Shown in pieces: positions 15,350-24,888 of a DNA stretch of 41,928 nt. Position 1 is the stretch's first letter. Every line of letters begins with the position of its first letter. The notes under the pieces were generated by a model. The model ran no database searches. It was not told the DNA's origin and worked only from the letters and a program-made list of their open reading frames with translations. Both the position numbers and the translations under genes were made by a program. Origin of the DNA: Saccharospirillum sp. (GTDB taxonomy: Bacteria > Pseudomonadota > Gammaproteobacteria > Pseudomonadales > Natronospirillaceae); NCBI GenBank assembly GCA_022565595.1, contig JAIUML010000034.1, positions 1-41,928 of the forward strand. The letters are read 5' to 3'.

Positions 15350-16447
15350 ATGCCTGCTCCACTAACATCCACGCCGCGTGAAGATGGCTTCTACATGCCG
15401 GCCGAATGGGCCGAACACAGCCAGACCTGGATGCTGTGGCCGGAACGGCCCGACAACTGGCGCTATGGTGCCAAGCCGGCGCAAAAGGCCTACACGGCCG
15501 TCGCCGAGGCCATCGCTCGCTTTGAGCCAGTGACGGTGGGCACCTCAGCTGACCAATACGAAAATGCCTGCGCCCGCCTCAGCGCCAACATTCGGGTTGT
15601 GGAAATTGCCAACAACGACGCCTGGGTGCGCGATACCGGCCCGACCTTTGTCATCAACAACGAAGGGCAAATTCGCGCCAACGACTGGGAATTCAACGCC
15701 TGGGGCGGTTTGACTGGCGGCCTTTACCAGCCATGGAACCGGGATGACCAGGTGGCGCAGAAGATCTGCAACCTGGAGCGCATTGAACGCTACCGCAGCG
15801 AAGGTTTTGTGCTGGAAGGCGGTGCCATTCATGTCGACGGGGAAGGCACCCTGATGACCACCGAGGAATGCCTGCTCAATGCCAACCGTAATCCGCACCT
15901 GAGTCGGCCAGAAATCGAGCAGAAATTGCGTGACTATCTGAACATCGACCACATTCTCTGGCTGCCGGATGGCATTTACAACGATGAAACCAATGGCCAC
16001 ATCGACAACATGGCCTGCTTCCTGAAGCCTGGTCATGTGTTGCTGGCCTGGACGGACGACGAACAGGACCCTCAGCACCAGCGTAGCAAGGCGGCTTTGC
16101 ACTATCTGGAAGCACACCGCGACGCCAAGGGACGCAAGCTGACGGTCACGAAAATGCCGCTGCCACAACCCTTGACTCAGACCGAAGAAGAAGTGGATGG
16201 CATCGACTGGGCCGCCAAGGCCTGGCCACGCCGCGCTGGCGAACGCATGGCGGCGAGTTATGTCAACTTCCTGATGGTCAATGGTGGCATCATCCTGCCG
16301 GCCTTTGGAGACACCAAAGACGAGGGGGCGGCCAACATTCTGGCGGACCTTTGTCCTCAGCACGAAGTTGTACCCGTTCCCAGCCGAGAAATACTGCTCG
16401 GCGGCGGTAACATTCACTGCATTACGCAACAGCAGCCCAAAGCTTGA
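15350..16447 (+). CDS. aguA: Agmatine deiminase
   Basis: The 365-residue guanidino-modifying enzyme converts agmatine to N-carbamoylputrescine and ammonia. Motifs are [23 protein letters not shown] at the start (two halves of the typical N-terminus), [36 protein letters not shown], and the nucleophile cysteine in [15 protein letters not shown] at the C-terminus. Length matches the family. It is coupled to aguB, so the pair makes putrescine from agmatine. No agmatine-responsive regulator (aguR) is adjacent. Confidence 0.96.
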   Translation: MPAPLTSTPREDGFYMPAEWAEHSQTWMLWPERPDNWRYGAKPAQKAYTAVAEAIARFEPVTVGTSADQYENACARLSANIRVVEIANNDAWVRDTGPTFVINNEGQIRANDWEFNAWGGLTGGLYQPWNRDDQVAQKICNLERIERYRSEGFVLEGGAIHVDGEGTLMTTEECLLNANRNPHLSRPEIEQKLRDYLNIDHILWLPDGIYNDETNGHIDNMACFLKPGHVLLAWTDDEQDPQHQRSKAALHYLEAHRDAKGRKLTVTKMPLPQPLTQTEEEVDGIDWAAKAWPRRAGERMAASYVNFLMVNGGIILPAFGDTKDEGAANILADLCPQHEVVPVPSREILLGGGNIHCITQQQPKA

Positions 16448-16452
16448 AACCC

Positions 16453-16491
16453 GGTTCGCGAAGGGGCTTTACCCTTCGCGAACCTTTCCTT
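16453..16491 (+). terminator. Intrinsic terminator after aguA
   Basis: Perfect 13-base arms GGTTCGCGAAGGG and CCCTTCGCGAACC with a 6-base loop begin six bases after the aguA stop. They are followed by TTTCCTT. This ends the spuI-aguB-aguA transcript. Confidence 0.85.
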
Positions 16492-16564
16492 ATATTGATG
16501 ACCCTGTCGGGTTATCGCCTATCACCTGATGGATCGCACACCGACTTTTACAAGGAGACAGGTC

Positions 16565-18283
16565 GTGAAACCTTATTTTTCTCTCGCATTGGGCACTGTG
16601 CTGCTCAGTTCCGTCGCTTCTGCCCAGGTCCCTGCCACTGAACTGCCTCTGGGTACGTCCTATCAGGGCGAACTTGACGAACAAAGCGACAAACACTGGA
16701 ATGACGGCACCTATTTCCAGCGCTTCACCGTCTGCGCCACCGACACCCACGCCGCAGGCCTCTATCAACTGTCGTCCGATATTCCGTTACACATCAGTCT
16801 GTTCGATGCTCAGCAACAATTGATCAATCGCCTCTACATAGAAAGCGGCCAGGACAGCACGACTCTGTTGCTGACGCCACCCGAAGGGGCCTGTCGTAAC
16901 CTGGTGATTTCGGCCCAGGATGAAGGCATGGCCGGGCCATTCGAGTTGGCAGCCCAGGCAACCACGGCCGATGCCAATCAGTTGAGCGCTTCAACGCCCT
17001 ATCTGGCAAAGGCTACTGATTGGGATGTGGAACCTGGCTTGAACGTCGAGGAAGTCAGCCAGATCAGAATGACGCTGATCGATAGCAGCCGCAGCCTCTA
17101 CGGTCGACTGATAAACGATTCCCAGACACTGCATCTGGATGTCTGTGAAAGCCACTCGATGAGCCTGAACGGAGTACTTGAACCGGGTGAATACCACCTG
17201 CGCCTCAACCGGGAGCCAGTGGTGGACGAGTTTTACGGCCCGATGTTGTACGACTATTGCAACACTGGCCTGGTCGATACCGGTGACTACTTTGCTGTTA
17301 CCGCTGCCTTGTCTGCCTTGCCAGATGGCCTGCGCAACGAGGGTGAAGTGCAAGCCAACGACCAGTTGATGGGCATTCTATCGAGCACGGAAAACACCTA
17401 CCAACTCAGCCTGACCGAAACCAGCCGTCTCGAAGTACATTTGCAATCGGAAGAGTTCGATACTGTGCTGACAATCACTGGCGACAACACCCATCTCGAA
17501 AACGACGATTGGGGCGATGGCACCAATTCGGCGCTCTTCCCTATCCTCGAACCCGGAGACTACGCCATTGGTGTGCGCAGCTGGAGTGACAGCGGCACCG
17601 GCCTCTATGACCTGACCATTAGTTCAGAGGTCTTTGATGGCTCAGTCGGCGGTGGTGGCGCCATTGCCCCCGGTGAGTCGCTTGAAGGCCTGCTGAGCAG
17701 CGATGAAAACCTCTACCTTTTTAGCCTGAGCGAGCGCTCAACCGTTGTAGTGTCGATGGACTCGGATGACTTTGACGCCTTCCTTGAACTCTACGGCCCC
17801 AACACCGACCTGAGTGATGATGATGGTGGCGAAGGGCTGAATGCTCGCATTACAACCGTGCTCGACGCTGGCGAATACAGCATCGTCGCGACCAGTTACA
17901 GCGGTAGTGGCACCTATACTCTGACACTGGAAGCCCAACCCTTTGACAGTGAACTGATCAGCCAGGGCACTCTCCGCCCGGGAGACCGTGTTATGGGTCG
18001 ACTCGACGGCAACGACGAGCTGAACTATGAATTGATCATCGAAACGGCCGGTCAGTACCGCATTGATGTCCGCTCTGATGATGTCGATGCCTACCTGACC
18101 CTTATCGGTGACACCGTACGTGAAGAAGACGACGATGGCGGCGAAGGTACCGATGCCTGCCTGACACTGACGCTGCAACCCGGTGAATACCTGCTGATTG
18201 CCACGACCTACTTTGGCAGCACCCATGGTTTGCTGGAAACCCAGGTCACCGCTGTTCGAGGCCGTGGCGCTCGCGGCTGCTGA
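16565..18283 (+). CDS. Exported protein with pre-peptidase C-terminal (PPC)-like repeats, no catalytic domain
   Basis: The 572-residue secreted or periplasmic protein has a signal peptide MKPYFSLALGTVLLSSVASA. At least three PPC-type beta-sandwich repeats follow, starting near residues 268, 374 and 477. Each pairs a glycine turn (GILSSTEN, GLLSSDEN, GRLDGNDE) with an acidic loop (NDDWGDGTN, DDDGGEGLN, DDDGGEGTD) and an EPGDY/DAGEY/QPGEY strand. The first 260 residues look like two more diverged repeats. PPC domains usually flank secreted proteases; here no protease domain is attached. The start is the GTG at 16565 with AAGGAG upstream; an ATG frame start at 16529 lacks one. It begins after the aguA terminator, so it is a separate unit. 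Confidence 0.75.
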   Translation: MKPYFSLALGTVLLSSVASAQVPATELPLGTSYQGELDEQSDKHWNDGTYFQRFTVCATDTHAAGLYQLSSDIPLHISLFDAQQQLINRLYIESGQDSTTLLLTPPEGACRNLVISAQDEGMAGPFELAAQATTADANQLSASTPYLAKATDWDVEPGLNVEEVSQIRMTLIDSSRSLYGRLINDSQTLHLDVCESHSMSLNGVLEPGEYHLRLNREPVVDEFYGPMLYDYCNTGLVDTGDYFAVTAALSALPDGLRNEGEVQANDQLMGILSSTENTYQLSLTETSRLEVHLQSEEFDTVLTITGDNTHLENDDWGDGTNSALFPILEPGDYAIGVRSWSDSGTGLYDLTISSEVFDGSVGGGGAIAPGESLEGLLSSDENLYLFSLSERSTVVVSMDSDDFDAFLELYGPNTDLSDDDGGEGLNARITTVLDAGEYSIVATSYSGSGTYTLTLEAQPFDSELISQGTLRPGDRVMGRLDGNDELNYELIIETAGQYRIDVRSDDVDAYLTLIGDTVREEDDDGGEGTDACLTLTLQPGEYLLIATTYFGSTHGLLETQVTAVRGRGARGC

Positions 18284-18371
18284 AATAACCAAATGGGTTG
18301 CCCACTATGGACGACCCATACAATTGCCTCAGCCTTGTTCCAATCTCCCGAAACCTTCTGCCGAGTATTTC

Positions 18372-18398
18372 TTCATTTTAGTGCCAGCTTGCCGATAA
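18372..18398 (+). promoter_or_regulatory. Predicted sigma-28 (FliA) promoter of the chemoreceptor gene
   Basis: The -10 GCCGATAA (18391-18398) is a perfect FliA element. Eleven bases upstream lies TTCATTTT (18372-18379), five of eight matches to the TAAAGTTT -35. Transcription would begin about 80 bases before the ATG at 18484. Chemoreceptors are commonly FliA-controlled. A TATAAT at 18425-18430 lacks a good -35. Confidence 0.65.
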
Positions 18399-18483
18399 CC
18401 TTCATGCAAGTTGGCATCCTTGCCTATAATGAGCGCACGACTTCCGTCGTCACTCCCTTCAAACAGCCAATGAGGAAAGGGCC

Positions 18484-20607
18484 ATGAAAAACTTGTCGCT
18501 CCGCTTCAAGTTGACCCTGGGAACAGCCACTGGGATTGCACTGTCTTTACTCGCGGTAATCATGATCGGCTGGCTCGCTATGCAGTCCAGTGGCAACCGC
18601 GCCGTTGATGATGCCAGCCGCTCCATAGGTTCCCTGGTAGAACAGAACCTGCTGGACACTACAGACTTGATATCCGGGGAAGTGGCTGAATTTCTGAATC
18701 GCAGTTTCGACCTGTCCAGAGTGATGGCGGAAACACTGACAGCAACGGCCCGAGGCAATCGCTACAACCGTGATCCTTTGCCGCGTGAGGCCCTTTACTC
18801 TCTGGTGCACAGCACTCTCATGGTCAACCCGGATCTGGGTTCGACCTATGTTCACTTCGAGCCGAATGGTTATGATGGCGCCGATGCTGACTTTGCCAAC
18901 CAGGATGTTGAACACAGCGCCCCTCAAGGCAACCTGGATCTTTACTGGGTACGCGAAGGTGACGACATACGCTACTACCGAACCGAAGAGCAAGGTTTCA
19001 AATATCTCGACAATAGAGACGAGTTCGGCAACCGTGAATCCGAATGGTATTTGTGCAGTCGAGACACGCTGCGGCCCTGCATTATGGAGCCTTACCTCTA
19101 CGAGATCGAAGAAGGCTATGAAGTCCTGTTGACCTCCCTGGTACACCCTGTCGTCATCAACAGTCAGTTCCGCGGCGTCGCGGGTGTTGATATCAATATG
19201 CCGGATCTACAAGTGCAGGTAGAGACCTATCAGAGTCGCCTGTTCGATGGCGCTGCGGATATCCACTTGCTCAGCGAACTGGGTTTACTGGTTGCCAGTT
19301 CAAGCTCTCCAGACCGCCTTGGGGAGCTGGCCAGTCAGGTAACACCACAACTGACAGAAACATTGGCTCAGATGACGGATCGTTATGCTGAATACGGGGA
19401 CCGCATCCTGGTCCGAGCACCGGTTCCCATAGAAGCTTCTGGTAACGAATGGACCGTTGTGATCAGCTTGCCTCGCTCGGTCGCCTTTGCTGCCAGTCAG
19501 GAACTGGCGACCAGCTTGCGCGACGGCTACCAGGCAACTGCGCTTACCATGCTCATCTCGGGTCTGGTGCTGCTGGTCATCTCAGTGGTTGTCATCGGTC
19601 TCTGGTTGCGGTTTACGACCAGGCCCTTGTTCATGATGAAACAACTGGTGGATGAATTGGCGGGTTCTGAAGGTGATTTAACCAAGCAATTGAATGTGAC
19701 TCGACACGCCGAGCTGATCGGCATTGCCCAGGGTTTCAACCAGTTCATTGACAAGCTTCGAACCATGATCATTGAACTGAAACAATCGGCCGGTGAATTG
19801 CGCCAGCAGGGAGATAGCCTGGTAAAAACGGCCTCGGATACCGACCAGGCCACCAATGAACAACAAGCAGAAATGCAAAGCATCGCTACGGCCATGAATG
19901 AAATGTCTGCCACGGCCAATGAAGTCGCCAATCTGGCCAGCAACACCGCCAGTGAAGCAGAGCAGTCAAACCAGGCGTTGCAGCAGGCCCGAGAAGCCTT
20001 CCGACACACTGTCGAAGAAATACGCGCAGTATCCACAGACATGTCTCGCGCCAGCGATCGTGTGACCGAAGTCGCCAAAAGCAGTGAGAACATCACCGGC
20101 ATCACTCAGGTCATCCAGGGCATTGCCGAGCAGACCAACCTGCTGGCGCTCAATGCAGCCATAGAAGCGGCACGCGCTGGCGAACAGGGTCGCGGTTTTG
20201 CCGTGGTTGCCGATGAGGTGCGCAGCCTGGCCGCACGCACTCAGGCGTCCACCGAGGAAATTCAGGCCCTGATCCAGACCCTTCAGCAGGAAGTGGACGC
20301 CTCGGTCAGCGAAATTGAAAACAGCACTGGTCGCATCGGGCAAACGGTCGCCGAGGCGGAAAATGCTTATCAGCAAATGGAAGCGGCCGCCAACAGCATC
20401 GCCTCAATCACCGACAACTCGGCTCAGGTTGCAACAGCAGCAGAAGAACAGAACCAGGTGAACGAAGAGATCAATCGCAACATCACAAGAATGGAGGAGG
20501 CCAGCAATCGTTTGTCTGAACTGGCCACCGACACCAAAGACGTCAGTGATTCCATGGCACGCATAACTGATGCCCTGGATCAGCAATTGAACAAACTGAA
20601 CGTCTGA
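18484..20607 (+). CDS. Methyl-accepting chemotaxis protein with periplasmic Cache-type sensor
   Basis: The 707-residue chemoreceptor spans the inner membrane with helices at about residues 13-33 and 352-376. The long periplasmic region between them (about 310 residues; includes [15 protein letters not shown] and [10 protein letters not shown]) is the size and style of a double-Cache ligand domain. A HAMP domain follows ([15 protein letters not shown]), then a coiled-coil signalling domain with the conserved tip [20 protein letters not shown] and [15 protein letters not shown] (about 545-585). There is no C-terminal CheR-docking pentapeptide. The ligand is unknown; proximity to polyamine genes is suggestive at most. 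AGGAAAGGG precedes the ATG. Confidence 0.93.
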   Translation: MKNLSLRFKLTLGTATGIALSLLAVIMIGWLAMQSSGNRAVDDASRSIGSLVEQNLLDTTDLISGEVAEFLNRSFDLSRVMAETLTATARGNRYNRDPLPREALYSLVHSTLMVNPDLGSTYVHFEPNGYDGADADFANQDVEHSAPQGNLDLYWVREGDDIRYYRTEEQGFKYLDNRDEFGNRESEWYLCSRDTLRPCIMEPYLYEIEEGYEVLLTSLVHPVVINSQFRGVAGVDINMPDLQVQVETYQSRLFDGAADIHLLSELGLLVASSSSPDRLGELASQVTPQLTETLAQMTDRYAEYGDRILVRAPVPIEASGNEWTVVISLPRSVAFAASQELATSLRDGYQATALTMLISGLVLLVISVVVIGLWLRFTTRPLFMMKQLVDELAGSEGDLTKQLNVTRHAELIGIAQGFNQFIDKLRTMIIELKQSAGELRQQGDSLVKTASDTDQATNEQQAEMQSIATAMNEMSATANEVANLASNTASEAEQSNQALQQAREAFRHTVEEIRAVSTDMSRASDRVTEVAKSSENITGITQVIQGIAEQTNLLALNAAIEAARAGEQGRGFAVVADEVRSLAARTQASTEEIQALIQTLQQEVDASVSEIENSTGRIGQTVAEAENAYQQMEAAANSIASITDNSAQVATAAEEQNQVNEEINRNITRMEEASNRLSELATDTKDVSDSMARITDALDQQLNKLNV

Positions 20608-20638
20608 TCAGTCAGGACAGAGAACCAGCTCAAACATT

Positions 20639-20665
20639 GGTTGAACAAGCCCTGGCTGTTCAACC
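20639..20665. terminator. Bidirectional terminator between the convergent chemoreceptor and ABC permease genes
   Basis: Arms GGTTGAACA and TGTTCAACC (9 bases, perfect) close an inner GCC-CT-GGC stem. It lies in the 72-base gap between two convergent genes, so it probably ends both transcripts, although U-runs are poor on either side. Confidence 0.6.
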
Positions 20666-20679
20666 CCTCGCCGCTCGAC

Positions 20680-21441
20680 TCAGTTCTTCAACTTGTAACC
20701 GGTCTTGAAGATCCACCAGACAATACCGAGAAAGAGCGCCAGAAAGCCGAAGGTCATGGCAATGCTGATGGCGATGTGCACATCCGCTACTCCGTAAAAA
20801 CTCCAGCGAAAGCCACTAACCAGATAAACGACGGGGTTCAACAAGGTTACCCCTTGCCAGAAGGGCGGCAGCATGTCGATGGAATAAAAAGTACCACCGA
20901 GGAAGACCAAAGGGGTGACCACCATCATTGGTACGATCTGTAGCTTTTCGAAGCCATCGGCCCAGACACCGATAATAAAGCCCAGAAAACTGAAGGTGAT
21001 GGAGGTCAACACCAGAAAACTGAACATCCAGATGGGGTGCTTGATGCTGTAATCGACGAAAAAGGTAGCCGTTACCAGGATGATCAGGCCAAGCACAACC
21101 GATTTGGTCGCGGCAGCACCGACATAACCCAGAACTATTTCGAAGTAGGAGATCGGTGCTGACAATACCTCATAAATGGTGCCTGAAAAACGCGGCATAT
21201 AGATGCCGAACGAGGCGTTAGTGATGCTCTGCATCAACAGCGTCAGCATGATCAGACCGGGAATGATAAAGGCACCATAGCTGACGCCGTTAATCTCTAC
21301 CATGCGCGAACCAATGGCCGACCCGAACACGACAAAATAAAGGGACGTCGAGATCACCGGAGTGGCCACACTTTGCAGGATTGTGCGCAAGGTGCGTGCC
21401 ATCTCGAAATTGTAGATTGCGCGAATAGAATAAAGATTCAT
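20680..21441 (-). CDS. yadH: ABC-2 type exporter permease (YadH-like)
   Basis: The 253-residue membrane protein has about six hydrophobic segments. It contains the ABC-2 features [20 protein letters not shown] at the start and [20 protein letters not shown] near the last helices. It pairs with the ATPase encoded just upstream; the stop and start overlap by one base (TGATG). The pair matches E. coli YadG/YadH in size and style. The exported substrate is unknown. Confidence 0.88.
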   Translation of the reverse strand: MNLYSIRAIYNFEMARTLRTILQSVATPVISTSLYFVVFGSAIGSRMVEINGVSYGAFIIPGLIMLTLLMQSITNASFGIYMPRFSGTIYEVLSAPISYFEIVLGYVGAAATKSVVLGLIILVTATFFVDYSIKHPIWMFSFLVLTSITFSFLGFIIGVWADGFEKLQIVPMMVVTPLVFLGGTFYSIDMLPPFWQGVTLLNPVVYLVSGFRWSFYGVADVHIAISIAMTFGFLALFLGIVWWIFKTGYKLKN

Positions 21442-22385
21442 CAGGCGGCTCCTGCTTCGACTTTGGGTTGATGAACCAGGTCGACAAAGATGTCTTCCAA
21501 TGAACTCTCTCGAGTCTTGAGGTCACGAAACTCGATTTCGGCGCTTTGCAATTCCCGCAGCAAGTTGGAAATGTCGTTATGATCGCTCTGATCCTCAAAG
21601 CGATAGACCAGTTCTCGGCCATCGTCGCTCAGTTCCAGATGAAAGGCGTGCAGCCGATCAGGAATCGCCGCAAGAGGCTCACGCAGCGACAGACGCAGCT
21701 CTTTTCTGCCGAGTTTCTGCATCAGGGCAACTTTGTCGTCTACCAACATGATCTCGCCCTGGTTGATAATGCCAATGCGGTCCGCCATTTCTTCGGCTTC
21801 TTCAATATAGTGAGTGGTGAGAATAATGGTCACACCCTGCTTCCGCAGCCCCCGAACCATCTCCCACATGTCTCGGCGCAGTTCAACGTCGACCCCAGCG
21901 GTGGGTTCATCCAGAAACAGAATTTTGGGTTCATGAGAGAGTGCCTTGGCGATCATCACCCGGCGCTTCATGCCCCCAGAGAGCGCCATGATCTTGCTGT
22001 TGCGCTTGTCCCACAGCGACAAATCGCGTAGCACCTTTTCTATGTGAGCGTTATCAGGTGCCTTGCCAAACAAACCGCGGCTGAATTTCACCGTATGCAA
22101 AACCGTTTCGAAGGTATTGGTGGCCAGTTCCTGGGGCACCAGGCCGATCTTCGAACGCGCCTTTCGGTAATCCCGAATAATGTCGTGTCCATCGGCGTGC
22201 ACGCTGCCGCCACTGAGGTTGACGATGCCACAGATGATGCTGATCAGCGTTGTTTTGCCTGCGCCATTAGGGCCAAGCAGGGCGAAAATCTCACCGGGGT
22301 GTATGTCCAGATCGACAGATTTAAGGGCGACAAAACCATCTTCATAGGTCTTGTTCAGCCCCTGGATTGCGATGATGGGGTCCAT
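21441..22385 (-). CDS. yadG: ABC-2 type exporter ATP-binding protein (YadG-like)
   Basis: The 314-residue ATPase has Walker [10 protein letters not shown] (about residue 38), signature [15 protein letters not shown], Walker [13 protein letters not shown], and the switch His in TTHYIEEAE. The C-terminal 80 residues are the extra domain usual in exporter ATPases of this type. GGAG precedes the ATG. It is the first gene of a two-gene operon with the permease. Confidence 0.92.
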   Translation of the reverse strand: MDPIIAIQGLNKTYEDGFVALKSVDLDIHPGEIFALLGPNGAGKTTLISIICGIVNLSGGSVHADGHDIIRDYRKARSKIGLVPQELATNTFETVLHTVKFSRGLFGKAPDNAHIEKVLRDLSLWDKRNSKIMALSGGMKRRVMIAKALSHEPKILFLDEPTAGVDVELRRDMWEMVRGLRKQGVTIILTTHYIEEAEEMADRIGIINQGEIMLVDDKVALMQKLGRKELRLSLREPLAAIPDRLHAFHLELSDDGRELVYRFEDQSDHNDISNLLRELQSAEIEFRDLKTRESSLEDIFVDLVHQPKVEAGAA

Positions 22386-22408
22386 TGCGGCTCCGCTGGT
22401 TAATGCTG

Positions 22409-22428
22409 GCTGCCGATCATTCGGCAGC
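22409..22428. repeat. Hairpin in the leader of the ABC exporter operon
   Basis: Perfect 8-base arms GCTGCCGA and TCGGCAGC with a 4-base loop lie 24 bases upstream of the yadG ATG. There is no U-run, so it may affect translation or mark the end of transcripts entering from the oxidase operon. Confidence 0.4.
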
Positions 22429-22472
22429 AGATAAAGAATCGAAGGGGTTGATACGGCACGACCCGGGCCAGC

Positions 22473-22502
22473 AGATTAGCGGATTTGGGGAAAGAATGAC
22501 AA
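22473..22502 (-). promoter_or_regulatory. Possible promoter of the YadGH-like exporter operon
   Basis: TTGTCA (22497-22502) and TAATCT (22473-22478) on the minus strand are spaced by 18 bases, just after the Sco gene's stop codon. The -10 is a weak match. Confidence 0.3.
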
Positions 22503-23183
22503 TCAGGTTTGGTCGCGCCAGTGCCGGATAGCAAGATAATCCTGCAACAGGCGGTCGACCTCATAATGTTGCAAGCCATTGCGCTCTCTGGTCGGGTGAA
22601 GGGCTGCTTCCAACTGCCCTTGATCGTTCATCAGGTAAATCTGCAGACCGTGTGCGACCTGGTACTGGCTGGGGTCTTGCGATGGTTCGACAAAGGCAAC
22701 AATGCCCAGCCCCTGCTCAAACCGCCGGGCTTCGGCTTCGTCAACCGCCAACAGCCCCCGGAACTCAGGATGAAACCAGGGTACATAATCGGCAAGGTGA
22801 GCCAAGGTATCCCGACCCGGATCAATACTGTAAAACCAGACATCCAGATCCCGGTATTCTGTTTGCCCCTCCAGCGCGCGCTGGAAGGCCGCCAGTTCCA
22901 TCATGGTCGTCGGACAGATATCAGGGCAATGGGTGAAACCATAGGTGAGCAGGTGCCAGCGTCCCTGAAGATCCTTGCGGGTCAGCGCTTCCTGGTGGTG
23001 AGTCACCAGATTGAAATCGGGCAAGGGGCGCGGCTCCAGCAACAAGGAGCCCTGAACAGCCGGTGGTGGCGCGTCTGTGGATCTGAGCAGAAAAAACGCC
23101 AGCAGGCTGATGCCCGCCAGTATCGTCAATGCCGACCCGAGAACCCACTTGCGTTGCAGTTTTAGCTCAGCGCTGACAGACAT
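22503..23183 (-). CDS. Sco1/SenC/PrrC family copper chaperone for cytochrome oxidase
   Basis: The 226-residue protein is anchored by one N-terminal helix (about residues 14-33), with a periplasmic thioredoxin-like domain. Copper ligands are visible: the Cys pair in FTHCPDICPTTM (about residues 88-92) and the His in VAHGLQIYLM (about 178). Sco proteins deliver copper to the CuA centre of subunit II. Its ATG overlaps the subunit IV stop by one base (TGATG), so it is the last gene of the oxidase operon and matches the CuA-bearing subunit II encoded there. Confidence 0.93.
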   Translation of the reverse strand: MSVSAELKLQRKWVLGSALTILAGISLLAFFLLRSTDAPPPAVQGSLLLEPRPLPDFNLVTHHQEALTRKDLQGRWHLLTYGFTHCPDICPTTMMELAAFQRALEGQTEYRDLDVWFYSIDPGRDTLAHLADYVPWFHPEFRGLLAVDEAEARRFEQGLGIVAFVEPSQDPSQYQVAHGLQIYLMNDQGQLEAALHPTRERNGLQHYEVDRLLQDYLAIRHWRDQT

Positions 23184-23530
23184 CAGCCCCCCATATGCAA
23201 CATTCGATTCACGAAGGTATAGTTTGCCTCTATGATCATGAACAGCATGAACACCGGTATGGCAAAGGTTGGCACCAATAATGCCACCTTGAGCGTTTTC
23301 GACTCCCAGGAAAAATGCATGAAAACCGCCATGATCAAGCCGGCTTTGAGTATCATGAAGATGATGATCAGACTCCAGCGTAACATTCCCTGAAAGTCGA
23401 TAATATCCACCATATAGGACAAGGCGCTGATGATGAACAACAGAATCCAGACCTTGAGGTACAAGGCGACCGAGGGATGGTCATGCTCCTGATCGTGCTC
23501 CTGGCTCTGATCTTGTGAATGTTCCGTCAT
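23183..23530 (-). CDS. Cytochrome c oxidase subunit IV (CyoD/CtaF-like small subunit)
   Basis: The 115-residue protein has a charged, His/Glu-rich N-terminus (HDQEHDHPS) and three transmembrane helices: YLKVWILLFIISALSYMVDI, the segment around IIFMILKAGLIMAVFMHF, and the helix VALLVPTFAIPVFMLFMII. The motif KAGLIMAVFMHF is typical of oxidase subunit IV. The start is the ATG at 23530 with GGTGAGGA upstream; an earlier in-frame start at 23563 would run into the subunit III gene. It supports assembly or stability of the complex. Confidence 0.88.
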   Translation of the reverse strand: MTEHSQDQSQEHDQEHDHPSVALYLKVWILLFIISALSYMVDIIDFQGMLRWSLIIIFMILKAGLIMAVFMHFSWESKTLKVALLVPTFAIPVFMLFMIIEANYTFVNRMLHMGG

Positions 23531-23540
23531 GACTGAATCC

Positions 23541-24212
23541 TCACCATAAGTAGAAGAAGGCAAAAATGAATACCCAGACCAGGTCGACGAAGTGCCAGTA
23601 AAGGCCGGTAATCTCGACTATCTGGAAGCCACGTTTGTCATAATCGCCGCGCCGAACTTTCAAGGCGACGACGAAGATGTAAATCACCCCGCCAGTGACG
23701 TGTAGTCCGTGAAAGCCGGTAATCATGAAAAAGATGGCTCCAAACTGTTCCGCACCGAAAGGATTGCCCCAGGGGCGGATGCCATAATCGACGATCAGTT
23801 TGGTCCACTCGAACACCTGAAAACCGACAAAGACCAGGCCCAGAAAGGCAGTGGCCATCATCAACCAGAAGGTCACCTTCTTCTTGCCCTGGTAGGCGTA
23901 ATTCACGGCCATGGCCATGGTGCCACTGCTGGTAATCAGAATGAACGTCATGATGGCGATCAACAGCAGCGGCACATAGACACCGAACATTTCCAACGCA
24001 AACACATCACTCGTCGAAGGCCATTCGGCCGTCGCTGACATGCGCACCTTCATGTAGGCGATCAAAAATATACTGAAGATGAAGGTATCTCCCACCAGGA
24101 AGATCCACATCATCAGCTTGCCCCAGGAGACTTGAAAGGTTTCCTTGTCGGCCGACCAGTCAACCACCATTTTTTGCCAGTAGCCCAGGGGCTTGTTGCT
24201 TTGCGATGTCAT
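23541..24212 (-). CDS. ctaE: Cytochrome c oxidase subunit III
   Basis: The 223-residue protein has five or more transmembrane helices, beginning WGKLMMWIFLVGDTFIFSIF. Conserved elements are GFQVFEWTKLI, FFMITGFHGLHVTGGVIY and a C-terminal GLYWHFVDLVWVFIF, which are diagnostic of haem-copper oxidase subunit III. I use the ATG at 24212; the longer reading from 24251 overlaps the next gene's coding end. It lies four bases after a second subunit III-like gene. It is the closer match to classical CoxC/CtaE. Confidence 0.92.
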   Translation of the reverse strand: MTSQSNKPLGYWQKMVVDWSADKETFQVSWGKLMMWIFLVGDTFIFSIFLIAYMKVRMSATAEWPSTSDVFALEMFGVYVPLLLIAIMTFILITSSGTMAMAVNYAYQGKKKVTFWLMMATAFLGLVFVGFQVFEWTKLIVDYGIRPWGNPFGAEQFGAIFFMITGFHGLHVTGGVIYIFVVALKVRRGDYDKRGFQIVEITGLYWHFVDLVWVFIFAFFYLW

Positions 24213-24216
24213 AGGC

Positions 24217-24888
24217 TTATCCCAGTCCGCACACGGCAGCGATAAAGGCATAGGTTTCTGGTGTGCGCGTCAAAAAGAAAAACAACACCAGCCAAAGAAT
24301 GAACAGGTAGTGCCAATAGATGGCACAACCCTTTACCGCTAGAAACACTCGCTCTGCCGAGACACCGCGGTACAGACGGAAAAAGACGCGAACCAGCGCC
24401 ACCAGCCCGCCCAACAAGTGTATGGCATGCAAACCGGTGAACAGATAGAAGTAGCTGTTGGCCGGGTTCTCACTAAGGCCGTAGCCCAGGGACAACAGAT
24501 AGCGCCAGACGGCGACTTGCAACACTAGAAAGCTGATGGCCAGAAAAGCCCCTGCAGAGAGCATCAACAACATCAAGCGGGTCTGGCCGTTCTGCCATTG
24601 CCTGACGGCGACTTCCATCCCTATGCTGGCAAGCAGCAGAACAAAAGTATTGATCCACAGCCGACCGGTGTCGGTAAAGGGCTGCCATGGTTCGCCTGCA
24701 AGCGCCCGAAAATCATCGAACTGGGAGCGAACGATAAAGGTCACCATGATCAACAGGAAAAAGACCGTGATGATGCCCATTAACACCCGCAGCGCCAATA
24801 TAGGAACGGGCGTGTGATGGGTTTCCACTGCCATACCTGCCGGCTGTGGCAGCCAGGGCTTGACGGTAATACTGTCTAACCACCTCAT
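24217..24888 (-). CDS. Second cytochrome c oxidase subunit III-like protein
   Basis: The 223-residue membrane protein also belongs to the subunit III fold: FYLFTGLHAIHLLGGLVALV and CAIYWHYLFILWLVLFF mirror the conserved helices of the classical subunit, but it lacks its WGKLMMW start and has diverged widely. The start ATG at 24888 has GGGAGG upstream and overlaps the subunit I stop (ATGA). An oxidase operon with two subunit III genes resembles the coxMNOP cluster of Bradyrhizobium (coxO and coxP). Its separate role is not known from sequence. Confidence 0.85.
   Translation of the reverse strand: MRWLDSITVKPWLPQPAGMAVETHHTPVPILALRVLMGIITVFFLLIMVTFIVRSQFDDFRALAGEPWQPFTDTGRLWINTFVLLLASIGMEVAVRQWQNGQTRLMLLMLSAGAFLAISFLVLQVAVWRYLLSLGYGLSENPANSYFYLFTGLHAIHLLGGLVALVRVFFRLYRGVSAERVFLAVKGCAIYWHYLFILWLVLFFFLTRTPETYAFIAAVCGLG

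Noticed and set aside
6139..16447. A complete E. coli-type Puu pathway
   Set aside because: No PuuB-like FAD amine oxidase is encoded here; a SpuC-type aminotransferase occupies that place, so the locus is spu-like rather than puu-like.
18411..18430. Sigma-54-like TTGGCA...TTGC before the chemoreceptor gene
   Set aside because: The GG and GC elements are separated by seven bases instead of ten, so the spacing is wrong. The sigma-28 site just upstream fits better.
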